DNA of 64,000 bases from Halobacteriovoraceae bacterium (GTDB lineage Bacteria; Bdellovibrionota; Bacteriovoracia; Bacteriovoracales; Bacteriovoracaceae), in contig JACKAK010000007.1 in NCBI GenBank assembly GCA_020635115.1, positions 253,696 through 317,695 of the forward strand. Reading direction: 5' to 3'. Made by a program: the position numbers and the translations under genes. Shown in pieces: positions 52,909 through 61,988 of this stretch (position 1 is the stretch's first letter; each line of letters begins with the position of its first letter). Below the pieces are notes generated by a model. The model saw only the letters and a program-made list of their open reading frames with translations. It did no database searches and was not told the DNA's origin.

Positions 52909-55266
52909 ATGATCAATTTTTTAGATGATTTACATATAGAACTTTTTGAAGCTTTGGAAGTTCCTCTAGCTATAAATGATATGCAGGGAAATCTTTTGTA
53001 TGTTAATCAGCGTTATGCTGAACTAATTGGATATTCAAAAAGTGAAGTTTACAAATTGAGTTGTTGGGATATCACTCCTGAAAAATATAACCCTCAAGAA
53101 CAAGAACAACTAAAGTCTCTAGCAGAAATAAAAAAATATGGCCCTTATGATAAAGAATACATCCATAGGGATGGAAGTCTAATTCCTGTTAGACTTAATG
53201 GTAAGATTATTGAACTCAATGGCATGGAGTATATTTGGTCTTCGATTGAAGATATTAGCTACTCTGTAAGTAAAGCTGTAAGTAGTGATTTAGAATCTAA
53301 AAGTAGGCTGATTGAAGATTCAATCAATGAAATCTTTATATTTGATTATCACACTCTAAAATTTCTTTATACAAATAATGAAGCTAGAAAAAATATTGGT
53401 TATAGCGAAGAAGAACTCTTGAAAATGACTCCACTGGATATAAAACCAGAGATAAATGAAGAAAAATTTCGAGAAATAATTCAACCTTTAATTGAGAACA
53501 AAACGGATAAAATAAGTTTTGAAACCATTCATAAAAGAAAAGATGGAAGTACATATTGCGTAGAAATAAGACTTCAAAAAGGAAACTTTGAAGGACATTC
53601 TGTGTTTATTGCATATATTTGGGATAACACTGAAAAAAAGATGTTTGAAATACAACAAAATAAACTTCTTGAAAGTCTTAACGAAGCACTACAATTTCAG
53701 GAAATTATTCAAGAAAACTCAGGGTACGCAATAATCGCTAGCGACCTCGAAGGGACAATTGTAACTTTTAATAAAGCTGCTGAAAATATTCTGGGTTATA
53801 GTGCACAAGAAATGATAAACAAACAAACACCTGCTATATTTCACGATTTTGATGAAGTAGTGAAGAGATCAGAAGAATTTTCAAAAATATTGGGAAGAAA
53901 AATAGTGCCTGGTTTTCATACATTTGTATGTTTAACAGACCATGGTTTACAAAACTTTTATGAATGGACATACATTCGAAAAGATGGAACGAGGTTTCCT
54001 GTTTCTCTATATATCACTTCACTTAAAAATAAAGATGGTATTGTTACTGGTTATATGGGAATGGCCAGAGATATTTCAGAAAGTAAACAAAAAGAAAAAG
54101 AACTAATTGATTCCAGAAATATTGCTGAAAAAGCATTAGCAGTTAAAACCGAGTTTCTCGCAAATATGTCTCATGAAATCCGTACTCCAATGAATGGAAT
54201 TGTTGGGATGACAGAAATATTGCTATCTGAAAATCTTGATCAACAGATTCTAGATGATTTGATGGTAATAAAAGAAAGTTCAGATGCACTTTTAGAGATC
54301 ATAAACAATATATTAGATCTTTCAAAAATTGAAGCTGAGAAAATGATATTAGATATAGTTGAGTTTGATTTAAAAATGTTAATTAAAAATTGTATCACTT
54401 TGCACAAAGCATCTATTAAAAATAAAGAGATTTCAATAGATTTAGATATTAAAGAAGATGTACCATCATTCGTTTTGGCAGACAAAATAAAAATCGAACA
54501 GGTTGTAAATAATCTTTTGAATAACGCTGTTAAGTTCACACACCAGGGACATGTGAAAGTGTTTTTAAGTGCACATGATTTTAACCAGAATGAATGTAAA
54601 ATCAGCATCTCGGTAGCTGATTCAGGGATAGGAATAAATGAAGAAAACAAATTAAAAATCTTTGAAAGCTTTACCCAAGAAGATGGTTCAACTACGAGAA
54701 GATTTGGTGGAACAGGACTTGGATTAAGCATATGTAAAAAGTTGATGAATTTGATGGATGGTGAAATTTCAGTGGAGAATTTACCAAAAGGTGGAGCAGA
54801 GTTTAAAATTGAATTAAGAGTTAAGTATCTTGATAAATTGTCAGCGAAAGTTCCAACTTCCACAATTAAGAGGGATAAAAAGGCAGACAAATCCGGAAAT
54901 ATCCTAGTTGTTGAAGATAATGAAATAAATAGAAAAGTAGTTTGTAGTATGCTGACTAAAATGGGCCATCATTTTGAAATTGCTTCAAATGGGCTAGAGG
55001 CCATCGAAAAATTGAAAGAACAAAGTTTTAAACTTATACTTATGGATTGCCACATGCCTATCTTAGATGGATTTATGGCCACTACAAAAATAATAGAATT
55101 ATATGGGGAAAATCGTCCCGTCATCATTGCCTTAACGGCCAGTGCAATGCCTGAGGATATACAAAGATGTTTTAAAATTGGTATGGATGATTTTTTGTCT
55201 AAGCCAATCAATCATCAAAAATTAAAATTTATTCTAGCAAAGTATGCAGAAAAGAAAACAGCATAA
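52909..55266 (+). CDS. Soluble hybrid histidine kinase: three PAS domains, kinase and receiver
   Basis: No transmembrane segments. PAS domains lie at about 1-120, 130-245 and 265-400, each with a KDGS/RDGS/RKDG-type motif. The HisKA helix follows with His422 in MSHEIRTPMNG. The ATPase part has NLLNNAVKFT (N box), ADSGIGI (G1) and FGGTGLGLSI (G2). The receiver at about 665-785 has Asp713 in LILMDCHMP and a KP switch at LSKPINH. It is likely to sense an intracellular ligand or redox state and pass phosphate through a separate HPt protein. The HPt-like protein at 59556 lacks the needed His. Two secreted-protein genes follow on the same strand. Confidence 0.92.
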   Translation: MINFLDDLHIELFEALEVPLAINDMQGNLLYVNQRYAELIGYSKSEVYKLSCWDITPEKYNPQEQEQLKSLAEIKKYGPYDKEYIHRDGSLIPVRLNGKIIELNGMEYIWSSIEDISYSVSKAVSSDLESKSRLIEDSINEIFIFDYHTLKFLYTNNEARKNIGYSEEELLKMTPLDIKPEINEEKFREIIQPLIENKTDKISFETIHKRKDGSTYCVEIRLQKGNFEGHSVFIAYIWDNTEKKMFEIQQNKLLESLNEALQFQEIIQENSGYAIIASDLEGTIVTFNKAAENILGYSAQEMINKQTPAIFHDFDEVVKRSEEFSKILGRKIVPGFHTFVCLTDHGLQNFYEWTYIRKDGTRFPVSLYITSLKNKDGIVTGYMGMARDISESKQKEKELIDSRNIAEKALAVKTEFLANMSHEIRTPMNGIVGMTEILLSENLDQQILDDLMVIKESSDALLEIINNILDLSKIEAEKMILDIVEFDLKMLIKNCITLHKASIKNKEISIDLDIKEDVPSFVLADKIKIEQVVNNLLNNAVKFTHQGHVKVFLSAHDFNQNECKISISVADSGIGINEENKLKIFESFTQEDGSTTRRFGGTGLGLSICKKLMNLMDGEISVENLPKGGAEFKIELRVKYLDKLSAKVPTSTIKRDKKADKSGNILVVEDNEINRKVVCSMLTKMGHHFEIASNGLEAIEKLKEQSFKLILMDCHMPILDGFMATTKIIELYGENRPVIIALTASAMPEDIQRCFKIGMDDFLSKPINHQKLKFILAKYAEKKTA

Positions 55267-55373
55267 AATTTAGGTTAAATTTATTTAGTTTCTAGCCTAC
55301 TTCCAAATAGTATTTATTACAATTTTAAAAAGTCTACATTGTCAGAAGAAAGTCATCTTAATAAATAAGAGTC

Positions 55374-56810
55374 ATGAAAATAATTTTTTTACAATTCTTA
55401 TTAGTCCTCTCGTATGTCAGTAAACTCAGCGCTAATGAGACTGAAATTGTCGTCCGTGAATCTCATTCAATTTATCTTACTCAAGAAGTAAAAGATGAAC
55501 TTGATGAATTTTATCAAGATCATGATATGAATGAAATCAGGTCAACCCAAGAAGAAATTCTAAAGGAAATTATAGAAAAGGGAGATTCTATAAAGTTACT
55601 ATTTGATTATGAGGATTCAAAATTTTTTAATTTTAATTTTTTTGGAAGTAAATTCAGTGACTATATGATGTATATCTATGGTCTCCGATCTCAAAATAAA
55701 ATTGACGATCTTATTCTTGAAAAAATTCTTAAGGCAAAAAGTATATTCGATAAAAGAGACGATTTGTCGGCATATCCACTTTCAGTCTTTAAGAAAGAAC
55801 ATTTTCCCTATCCTTTTGGCAGCTCTGTTGATGAAATTCAAGAAATTGCTAAACAATGGATGAACCTCTATGAAAAATGGGAAGATGGAGAACTGCCAGA
55901 ACATATTAACTTCTTGAGACTTTTAACAGGATGGATTGGACGTGAGGGACAGAGAGTTCCTGGTCTTTTTGATCGTTTGGCCTCAAGTTCTTTTCGAGTC
56001 GGTGTAGGATTTAAGACAACTGAAATTATAAAATACACAAATGATCCGACTCTTAGGGAAAGATATAATTATAAGATATTTGCTTCTTTACTTTTTCTCT
56101 TTCACAAAAAAATGATTTCTAAAGATCTATGGGAGCTTTTAGAAGCATGTCGGATAAAACAATTTGATCAAAACAGTACTGAAATTTATGATATTATCAA
56201 TGCTCAAAAATTTTTTACACTACATAATCCTGAGTATAAAACTGGAAAATCGAATTATCTCGCAAAACAATTTAAAGATAAAATTCAAACTGTAAGGCAA
56301 GAACTGTATGACAAATTTAATGAGAATCAAATTAATTTGATCAAAGGTACGTTGCTAAAATTAAAAGATATCATCACTTCATCTAAGGTTGAAATTAAAG
56401 TGACCGACGAAAATGGTGATATTATCCACTCTGAATATCTAAGAAAATCACAGATACGAGACTATGCCTTTGCAAAAACACTTAGAGGAATTGAAGATTT
56501 GAATCTTATGCCTAGTTTTTCCGAAAAAGGTGATACGGTTAAATATCTAGACTTACTCGCAGTGGGAGCAGAGTTAGGATATTTTTCAGATCGATTAATT
56601 GAAGCTTTAGAAAAAGCTGAAATCATTTGGGAGCCTCAAGAAACTACCAGACAAAAATTGATCAAGTTCTATCAAGAATATGCTGTTGTAACAACTGTTC
56701 TTCTCCCTGCTGAATGGCAGTGGCTTGTTTTATTTGGAGTATTGGCAATACAGGCCACGGATGAGAAAAATGGACACGATAAAGGCAAGAAAATTGGTAT
56801 CTATTTTTAA
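55374..56810 (+). CDS. Hypothetical secreted protein
   Basis: No family recognised. A cleavable signal peptide is likely at residues 1-20 (LQFLLVLSYVSKLSANE). The remaining 455 residues are mostly helical and charged, with Trp-rich patches, and one hydrophobic segment near residues 445-465 followed by a short basic tail, so it may be anchored at the C-terminus. The next gene, a putative metallopeptidase, starts inside its last 50 bases in another frame, which points to co-expression and possible partnership. Confidence 0.7.
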   Translation: MKIIFLQFLLVLSYVSKLSANETEIVVRESHSIYLTQEVKDELDEFYQDHDMNEIRSTQEEILKEIIEKGDSIKLLFDYEDSKFFNFNFFGSKFSDYMMYIYGLRSQNKIDDLILEKILKAKSIFDKRDDLSAYPLSVFKKEHFPYPFGSSVDEIQEIAKQWMNLYEKWEDGELPEHINFLRLLTGWIGREGQRVPGLFDRLASSSFRVGVGFKTTEIIKYTNDPTLRERYNYKIFASLLFLFHKKMISKDLWELLEACRIKQFDQNSTEIYDIINAQKFFTLHNPEYKTGKSNYLAKQFKDKIQTVRQELYDKFNENQINLIKGTLLKLKDIITSSKVEIKVTDENGDIIHSEYLRKSQIRDYAFAKTLRGIEDLNLMPSFSEKGDTVKYLDLLAVGAELGYFSDRLIEALEKAEIIWEPQETTRQKLIKFYQEYAVVTTVLLPAEWQWLVLFGVLAIQATDEKNGHDKGKKIGIYF

Positions 56811-58050
56811 ATTTCTTTTAATTTCATGTCTTTGTTCTTCTTTTTTTTGGGGGGACAAAAAATTCAAGGTTCTCATTGAAAATGGTGAAGAACCTCAAAT
56901 GAGGGGACTTCCTAATTTAGACTCAAGTAGTAAATTTGATGGAGATTATTTTAGAATTGTTGAAGGCAGAGACGAAAATCCTATTTCTTTTAAAAATGAA
57001 AATGATGCACTTGTTCTCAAAGCAGCAACTGTCTATTATCATTTCGAAATTGCAAGGAAATTTTTTAAAGACAATTTTGAATCAGATTTTATTAATGTTC
57101 ATCCAAAAATTACAATTCGTATCGATATCAAAAATAAATTTAACAAACTAACTCACTTTGAACCAGATTGGCCCGATCGTTCTGATGATGAAGTATACAA
57201 CCAAGCATACACTATTCCAGGAACGAAAGAGGATGGAGTTCACGATATAATGATTGGTGAAGAAAACGAACTTGGCGAAGTTATCAAACCTTGGGATCCT
57301 GAAACTTGGTATCATCCTATGAAAGTAGAACAAGTCCCTGTGCAATTTGATGTTAACACACAGGCCGTTGCTCAAGTATTTGGTATTTTCAAAGACAGAA
57401 CTCATGATATTACATTTAAACAGTTCCTCATGGTAATTGTTTCTCCTGGAAGTATATCTGAAAATTTTGAATACATAATGAGAACGCCTCTTATTCAATC
57501 AGCGATTGCTGAAAGTGCATACCAAGGACTTCATACTTACGTGGCCTTATTTAGACAAACTGCTGATTATTATGTAGATGCTGCAATGATCCCTGAAGTT
57601 TCATATCACGAATATGTTCACCATGTTTTAAGTGATTATTTACCGACTGAAACCAGAAATCCTGTTGTTGAGGGATTTGCTAATTATTTTGCAGCAAGGA
57701 TTTTAGGCAGTAAAGAACTTGGTCATAATTCAGATTACAGTAATGCTAGAGAAAAACATGCCGATCGTGAAATATTTTACGAAAGAAAATTAGAATTAGA
57801 GAATAATTCACATCTTGATTTCGTTATGACTTTACTTTGGGACATAAGAGAAACACTTATAGCTTCAGGAAAAACTTCTAAAGAAGTTGATCAACTTATT
57901 TTTGATTCACGAAAAATGCTCGATGCAGAAAGTAATATTGAAGTTGATTTAACTGCTGCTCTTATTAATACCTGTCAAAAAGTTGATTATTGTGATGAAG
58001 CTGACCAAGTACTTATGCTGACTGCATTTAGCTATAGAGGTTTATACTAG
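56761..58050 (+). CDS. Putative secreted/lipoprotein zinc metallopeptidase (HEXXH, gluzincin-like)
   Basis: SYHEYVHHVLSDY contains HEYVH, the zinc-binding HEXXH motif (His283). The segment NPVVEGFANYFAARI about 25 residues later supplies a glutamate, as in gluzincins. An N-terminal hydrophobic stretch IFKFLLISC ends in a lipobox-like LISC, so it may be a lipoprotein. Overall homology is not recognised; the peptidase call rests on the motif and the export signal. ATGs at 56761 and 56770 are both possible; both overlap the upstream gene's 3' end. About 430 residues. Confidence 0.6.
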   Translation: MRKMDTIKARKLVSIFKFLLISCLCSSFFWGDKKFKVLIENGEEPQMRGLPNLDSSSKFDGDYFRIVEGRDENPISFKNENDALVLKAATVYYHFEIARKFFKDNFESDFINVHPKITIRIDIKNKFNKLTHFEPDWPDRSDDEVYNQAYTIPGTKEDGVHDIMIGEENELGEVIKPWDPETWYHPMKVEQVPVQFDVNTQAVAQVFGIFKDRTHDITFKQFLMVIVSPGSISENFEYIMRTPLIQSAIAESAYQGLHTYVALFRQTADYYVDAAMIPEVSYHEYVHHVLSDYLPTETRNPVVEGFANYFAARILGSKELGHNSDYSNAREKHADREIFYERKLELENNSHLDFVMTLLWDIRETLIASGKTSKEVDQLIFDSRKMLDAESNIEVDLTAALINTCQKVDYCDEADQVLMLTAFSYRGLY

Positions 58051-58063
58051 TTAAGATAAAAAA

Positions 58064-58339
58064 CTAATGGGCCACTCTTGTTTTTTCAAGAAATTCCTCA
58101 ACATTCTTTGAGGAGAGTATTATTTGATCCAAAGCAGTTTTTGATTTCACCGATTTTTCACCACAGCATGAACAAGTAATATAACAGTCAATGATCTGAC
58201 TGTCAGGTATAGCAGCAAGTATATTCTTTTCAACAAGACCTTTTGTAATAAGTCTTGATCTTAAATTTTCGGCCAGTGTAGAATAGTTTATATTGATTAC
58301 TCTTTCAGTTTCAAATAAATGATAAATCTTATTATGCAA
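58064..58339 (-). CDS. Small hypothetical protein with Cys motifs, start uncertain
   Basis: A 91-codon frame with a TTG start and no ribosome site. It has ITCSCCGEKSVKS near residue 57 and a charged C-terminus. In the same frame the sequence stays open upstream to about 58408 and includes a SCRPC pair, so it may be the end of a longer, decayed zinc-finger-like gene. No known family. The real start, and even whether it is a gene, is doubtful. Confidence 0.35.
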   Translation of the reverse strand: MHNKIYHLFETERVININYSTLAENLRSRLITKGLVEKNILAAIPDSQIIDCYITCSCCGEKSVKSKTALDQIILSSKNVEEFLEKTRVAH

Positions 58340-58771
58340 AATAACGAAACATGGCCGGCAAGAGTAAAATATACTTTGATATAATACTTTCTGACACGCA
58401 ATATACTCCTAACAATTTCCTGAACCGTTTCAAAGACAACTTCGACCCTGTCAAACCCCCTAATGTCGGACAAAACTTTGAATTTGCAACGATTTTGGCC
58501 ACCTTTGTGCATAAGTTCAATGGCCAATAATGTCTTAGTCGTTGTATTGAATCAAAATAATAATACCTTCTAAAGTTACAGCCTTATATGAGTGAATAAG
58601 TAAAATGAGATATAATACAAATAGATCTAACAAAATTCAGATTTTTTTGTATCTTTCTATAAAATAACCTCAAAAATTCTTACAAACGATCAAGTCTTAA
58701 TATTGCGTCGTGAAAAAGTGAGAATATTAAATATAAATAATACTATATTAATAATCTCAATAGGAGGAATA
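58340..58771. other. Region with no supported gene
   Basis: About 430 AT-rich bases. Minus-strand frames contain short Cys-rich pieces that could be remnants of a broken gene (58340-58520). The right part (58540-58771) has long A/T runs and presumably the promoter of the gene starting at 58772, with its strong AGGAGG site at 58762-58768. Confidence 0.4.
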
Positions 58772-59428
58772 ATGGATATAATTACTAGGATACTAAGGAT
58801 GAATTTTATATATATTGTATCATTAGCAATGGTTTTTGCTTTTAATCCAAAACTTAGTGCTTATGACACAGCTGAAAATGAAGAGGTAAGATTAAGTAAT
58901 TCAGAATTGAAAATCGAATTAGAAAAGGCGATTAATAAACTTAATGGTAAACTCAGTCTACTTAGAAAAGATGATCATGAAAAAAGAGCTATCGTTAAAA
59001 GACAATTTTTAGAAAATTTAACTGATCTCCAATCTAAAGGGTTAACAGGAGAAGATGTATATACTGTTGCCTATGAGACCGTGACTGATCCAGCCTTGAA
59101 ATTGGAACTTGAAGCTCAATTGAATTCATTAGAACTTGGAAAAATTTCTATTGCTCAGGCCACTCAAAATCTTTCAAGAGCTTTTGCCGAAGAGATAAAT
59201 AAGGCCCCAGCTTGGTCTTCAAGGGCAGGATCCTTCGAAGAAGTATTAATAATCGTAGGGGCCGCTCTCTTATTAATTGGATTAGTTGCACTTGTAAATA
59301 CAGGAGGTAGCGGACACTATTATGATGATAGATTTCCGGATGGGACTCCTTGTTATTATGGAGAGTATTATTATGATTCATATTATAATATACGAGTCAA
59401 TTGCGGAGACCGGATTTACGCTTATTAA
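58772..59428 (+). CDS. Hypothetical envelope protein with Tyr-rich C-terminus
   Basis: No known family. A hydrophobic N-terminal segment (residues about 10-28) looks like a signal peptide. A charged helical region of about 110 residues follows. A second hydrophobic helix (VLIIVGAALLLIGLVALVN) lies near residue 170. The final 45 residues contain about 12 Tyr with Gly and Asp, and two Cys. An earlier ATG at 58703 exists, but AGGAGG directly before the ATG at 58772 decides the start. The hairpin at 59447-59475 probably ends its transcript. Confidence 0.7.
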   Translation: MDIITRILRMNFIYIVSLAMVFAFNPKLSAYDTAENEEVRLSNSELKIELEKAINKLNGKLSLLRKDDHEKRAIVKRQFLENLTDLQSKGLTGEDVYTVAYETVTDPALKLELEAQLNSLELGKISIAQATQNLSRAFAEEINKAPAWSSRAGSFEEVLIIVGAALLLIGLVALVNTGGSGHYYDDRFPDGTPCYYGEYYYDSYYNIRVNCGDRIYAY

Positions 59429-59446
59429 GATCTTCATTTCGACCTA

Positions 59447-59475
59447 ATTAAGAGGAGTAGATACCTCCTCTTAAT
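59447..59475 (+). terminator. Intrinsic terminator-like hairpin
   Basis: ATTAAGAGGAG and CTCCTCTTAAT form a perfect 11-base-pair stem with a seven-base loop. It is followed by TTTCTCT, 19 bases after the stop at 59428. The T-run is short, but the stem and position fit a terminator. Confidence 0.6.
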
Positions 59476-59555
59476 TTCTCTAGGAAAATATTTTACTTTG
59501 GCAGGGATACTTCACTCATGTGAAAATAATAACATCAAGTTTATTTGGAGAAGTT

Positions 59556-59981
59556 ATGCTAGATAAAGAGATGTTAGATGAGTTTGTTGCTGAAATGACA
59601 GAGATTAACCGAGAGATGTCTATCAAAATTTCAAAATTGATTGAAACTAAAATGGAAAGTACGACCGACTTTGAGTCTCTAGGTCAAATGGTAGATCGAA
59701 TCTATGGCACAGCGGCGACACTTGGTTTTAAACATATAGCTGAGTATACTCTGGCCCTTAAAGAAATAGCTTATATGGCCTCAGACAGTAATAATGAAAC
59801 AGGTAAGAAAAAAACTATAAAAATGTTTATTACTTATATGGATTTAAGTAAGAGAATTTGCGAAGTCATCTATGATGAAAAAAACTTAGCTGAATTAACT
59901 TTTATGATTAAACAAGAAGTATCTCGTGCTGAATTGCTTAACCGCAAAGAATTTTACTCAGTAAAAAAGAAAAGTTGTTAA
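59556..59981 (+). CDS. HPt-like protein lacking the phosphorylatable histidine
   Basis: The helical 141-residue protein has a GTAATLGFKHIAEYTLALKE segment that aligns with the xHxxKGxAxxLG motif of histidine phosphotransfer domains. Where HPt proteins have His and Lys, this has Asp and Tyr (VDRIYGTAATLG), so normal phosphotransfer looks impossible. It could be a regulatory pseudo-HPt or a different four-helix protein. GTG at 59520 is possible; the ATG at 59556 has GGAG (59547-59550) five bases upstream. The 3' end overlaps the convergent ABC-F gene by four bases. Confidence 0.6.
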   Translation: MLDKEMLDEFVAEMTEINREMSIKISKLIETKMESTTDFESLGQMVDRIYGTAATLGFKHIAEYTLALKEIAYMASDSNNETGKKKTIKMFITYMDLSKRICEVIYDEKNLAELTFMIKQEVSRAELLNRKEFYSVKKKSC

Positions 59982-61879
59982 CTTAACTCGGATAATAATT
60001 CTTGTTCTTCCATTAATTCAAGTAGAACATTCTCTGTCTGATCACGCATCGAAGTAAGATTGGCCAGCTCTTCAGATTTTTCTAGATTGAGACTCGTGTA
60101 ATCAAAGTTAGAGATTGATTCTTCTAAAGTAGTTAACTTTTTTTCTAACTGTTCTATTTGTTTAGGGAGTTCTTCAATTCTTTTCTTTTGGGCGTATGAG
60201 AGTTTTACTTTTTTTAAAGATTTGTCTTGAATAATTTTTGGGACCTCTACATTATCCGTAAGTTCTTTTTCTGCCTTTAAAGCTTCTAAATAGGGGAGAA
60301 CTTGTGTTAGTCCACTACTAAAAAAATCAACCGACTGATCATGAATATTGAAAATCTGGGTTGTCACATTTTCTAGGAAGCTCCTATCATGACAAATTAA
60401 AATAATCGTACCTTGAAAATTTACTAATGTATCTTCTAGAACCTCAATTGTTTCAATATCTAAGTCATTTGTTGGTTCATCAAAAATCCAAATATCTCCT
60501 GGCATAGTTAAATTCTTGGCCAGCTGTAGTCGTGCGATTTCACCACCTGAAAATGTTTCACATTTTCGGTTTACCATATCTTGGTTAAACCCAAAATTTT
60601 GAAGATAACTATTAATATGGGTTGAACGCCCATTCTCAAAAGTAATAAACTCTCTACCTTGGCCGACAATTTCAAGAGGTGTTTTTTGTTGATCAATGTC
60701 TTCTTTACGTTGAGAAAAATAACAAATTTTCAAATGGTCTGAAATTTTTAAATCACCATTTGTTGGACAAATTTCTCCACTAATAATTTTTGCAAGAGTT
60801 GATTTTCCGACACCATTATCACCTAGAAGACCGATCTTTTCTCCTCTATAGATTTCAAAATCAAATGGGTGAAACAGATTTTTTTCTCCAAAGGACATTT
60901 CTATATTTTTACCAGAAATTAATAATTTGTTTTTCTGATGAGATTTATTAATATCAAGCTCTAATCCTTTTTTAGCTTGGTTCTTCAAGTCTTGTACTTT
61001 AGAGGATAAATTATCAAAATTCTCAACACGTTTTTTACTTCGGGTGCCTCTGGCCTTAATTCCTTGTCGCATCCACTCAGTTTCTCTTCGAAGAGTATTT
61101 TTTAGTTTTACAAGTTTCTTTAATCTTTCTTCCTCTTTAACACCTATAAACTCTAAATAATCAGCATAATTGCCATTGTATTCTTCAATTTGACCGTTTT
61201 GAATATTTAAAATTTTTGTACAAACTTTTGAAAGGAGATATCTATCATGAGAAATAATTAAAATTGTTTTCTTAGTTCTAATGAGCTCATCTTCTAGTAG
61301 CTCAATGGTTTGAATATCAAGATGGTTTGTAGGTTCGTCCCATAATATTAAATTGCTTTGACTTGTGAGACCCAGTGACAATTGTATTTTTTTTTGTTCT
61401 CCACCAGACAAATTTTCAGTTGTCATTGTAAGATCATTGAAACCAAAATATTTAAGATATGATTCATACTCTGTTTGTCTCTCCCAAATTCTGAGATTTT
61501 CAATCTGTGAAAGAGTCTTTTCTGAGTGAGAGTAATGATAATCTTCTACAAGTAATTTTTGTTCTGGATATGAATACCAAAAATAGTCAGATATGCTAAC
61601 TGGAGTGAGGGGATTGTTAAAGCTTTGTTCAATCAAACAAACTGAAAATTCTAATTCCCTTCCCTGATTTGAACTAGCTTGAGAAAAAACAAAAGAACTA
61701 TTTTCAATATCTGGACAAACTTTTTTGGATATTATTTTTAAGAGAGAAGATTTTCCACAGCCATTTGGCCCAATAAGTCCAATTTTCTCTCCATGCTCAA
61801 TTTTAAAATGAGCGGAGTCAAAGATTCTTTTATGGCCATAGGTTAATGTAAGGTTTTTTAAGGAACATATAATCGACAT
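59978..61879 (-). CDS. ABC-F family ATPase, Uup-like
   Basis: There are two ABC ATPase domains in one chain and no membrane segments. Domain 1 has GPNGCGKSS and ENLSGGEQKK; domain 2 has GDNGVGKST and TFSGGEIARLQLAKN. WDEPTNHLD and FDEPTNDLD are the Walker B motifs. The linker between them is the Lys/Arg-rich interdomain region, and a coiled-coil lies at residues about 560-635. ABC-F proteins act on ribosomes or on stalled or recombining DNA/RNA. A TTG at 61885 is possible; the ATG at 61879 is preferred. 633 residues, typical length. Confidence 0.92.
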   Translation of the reverse strand: MSIICSLKNLTLTYGHKRIFDSAHFKIEHGEKIGLIGPNGCGKSSLLKIISKKVCPDIENSSFVFSQASSNQGRELEFSVCLIEQSFNNPLTPVSISDYFWYSYPEQKLLVEDYHYSHSEKTLSQIENLRIWERQTEYESYLKYFGFNDLTMTTENLSGGEQKKIQLSLGLTSQSNLILWDEPTNHLDIQTIELLEDELIRTKKTILIISHDRYLLSKVCTKILNIQNGQIEEYNGNYADYLEFIGVKEEERLKKLVKLKNTLRRETEWMRQGIKARGTRSKKRVENFDNLSSKVQDLKNQAKKGLELDINKSHQKNKLLISGKNIEMSFGEKNLFHPFDFEIYRGEKIGLLGDNGVGKSTLAKIISGEICPTNGDLKISDHLKICYFSQRKEDIDQQKTPLEIVGQGREFITFENGRSTHINSYLQNFGFNQDMVNRKCETFSGGEIARLQLAKNLTMPGDIWIFDEPTNDLDIETIEVLEDTLVNFQGTIILICHDRSFLENVTTQIFNIHDQSVDFFSSGLTQVLPYLEALKAEKELTDNVEVPKIIQDKSLKKVKLSYAQKKRIEELPKQIEQLEKKLTTLEESISNFDYTSLNLEKSEELANLTSMRDQTENVLLELMEEQELLSELS

Positions 61880-61988
61880 GGCCAAAAGTAATCGGCCTGA
61901 CGGATAAAGTCAATAAAAGTTTTAAATCAAATTACTTTTGTTTACAAAGAAGACTGAGCTATTATACTTGATAATAAAGGACTTCTAC

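Noticed and set aside
58297..58527. Minus-strand frames of 76 and 62 codons left of 58530
   Set aside because: They overlap each other and the 91-codon frame, and none has a ribosome site or known motif. They are kept only as a possible broken gene.
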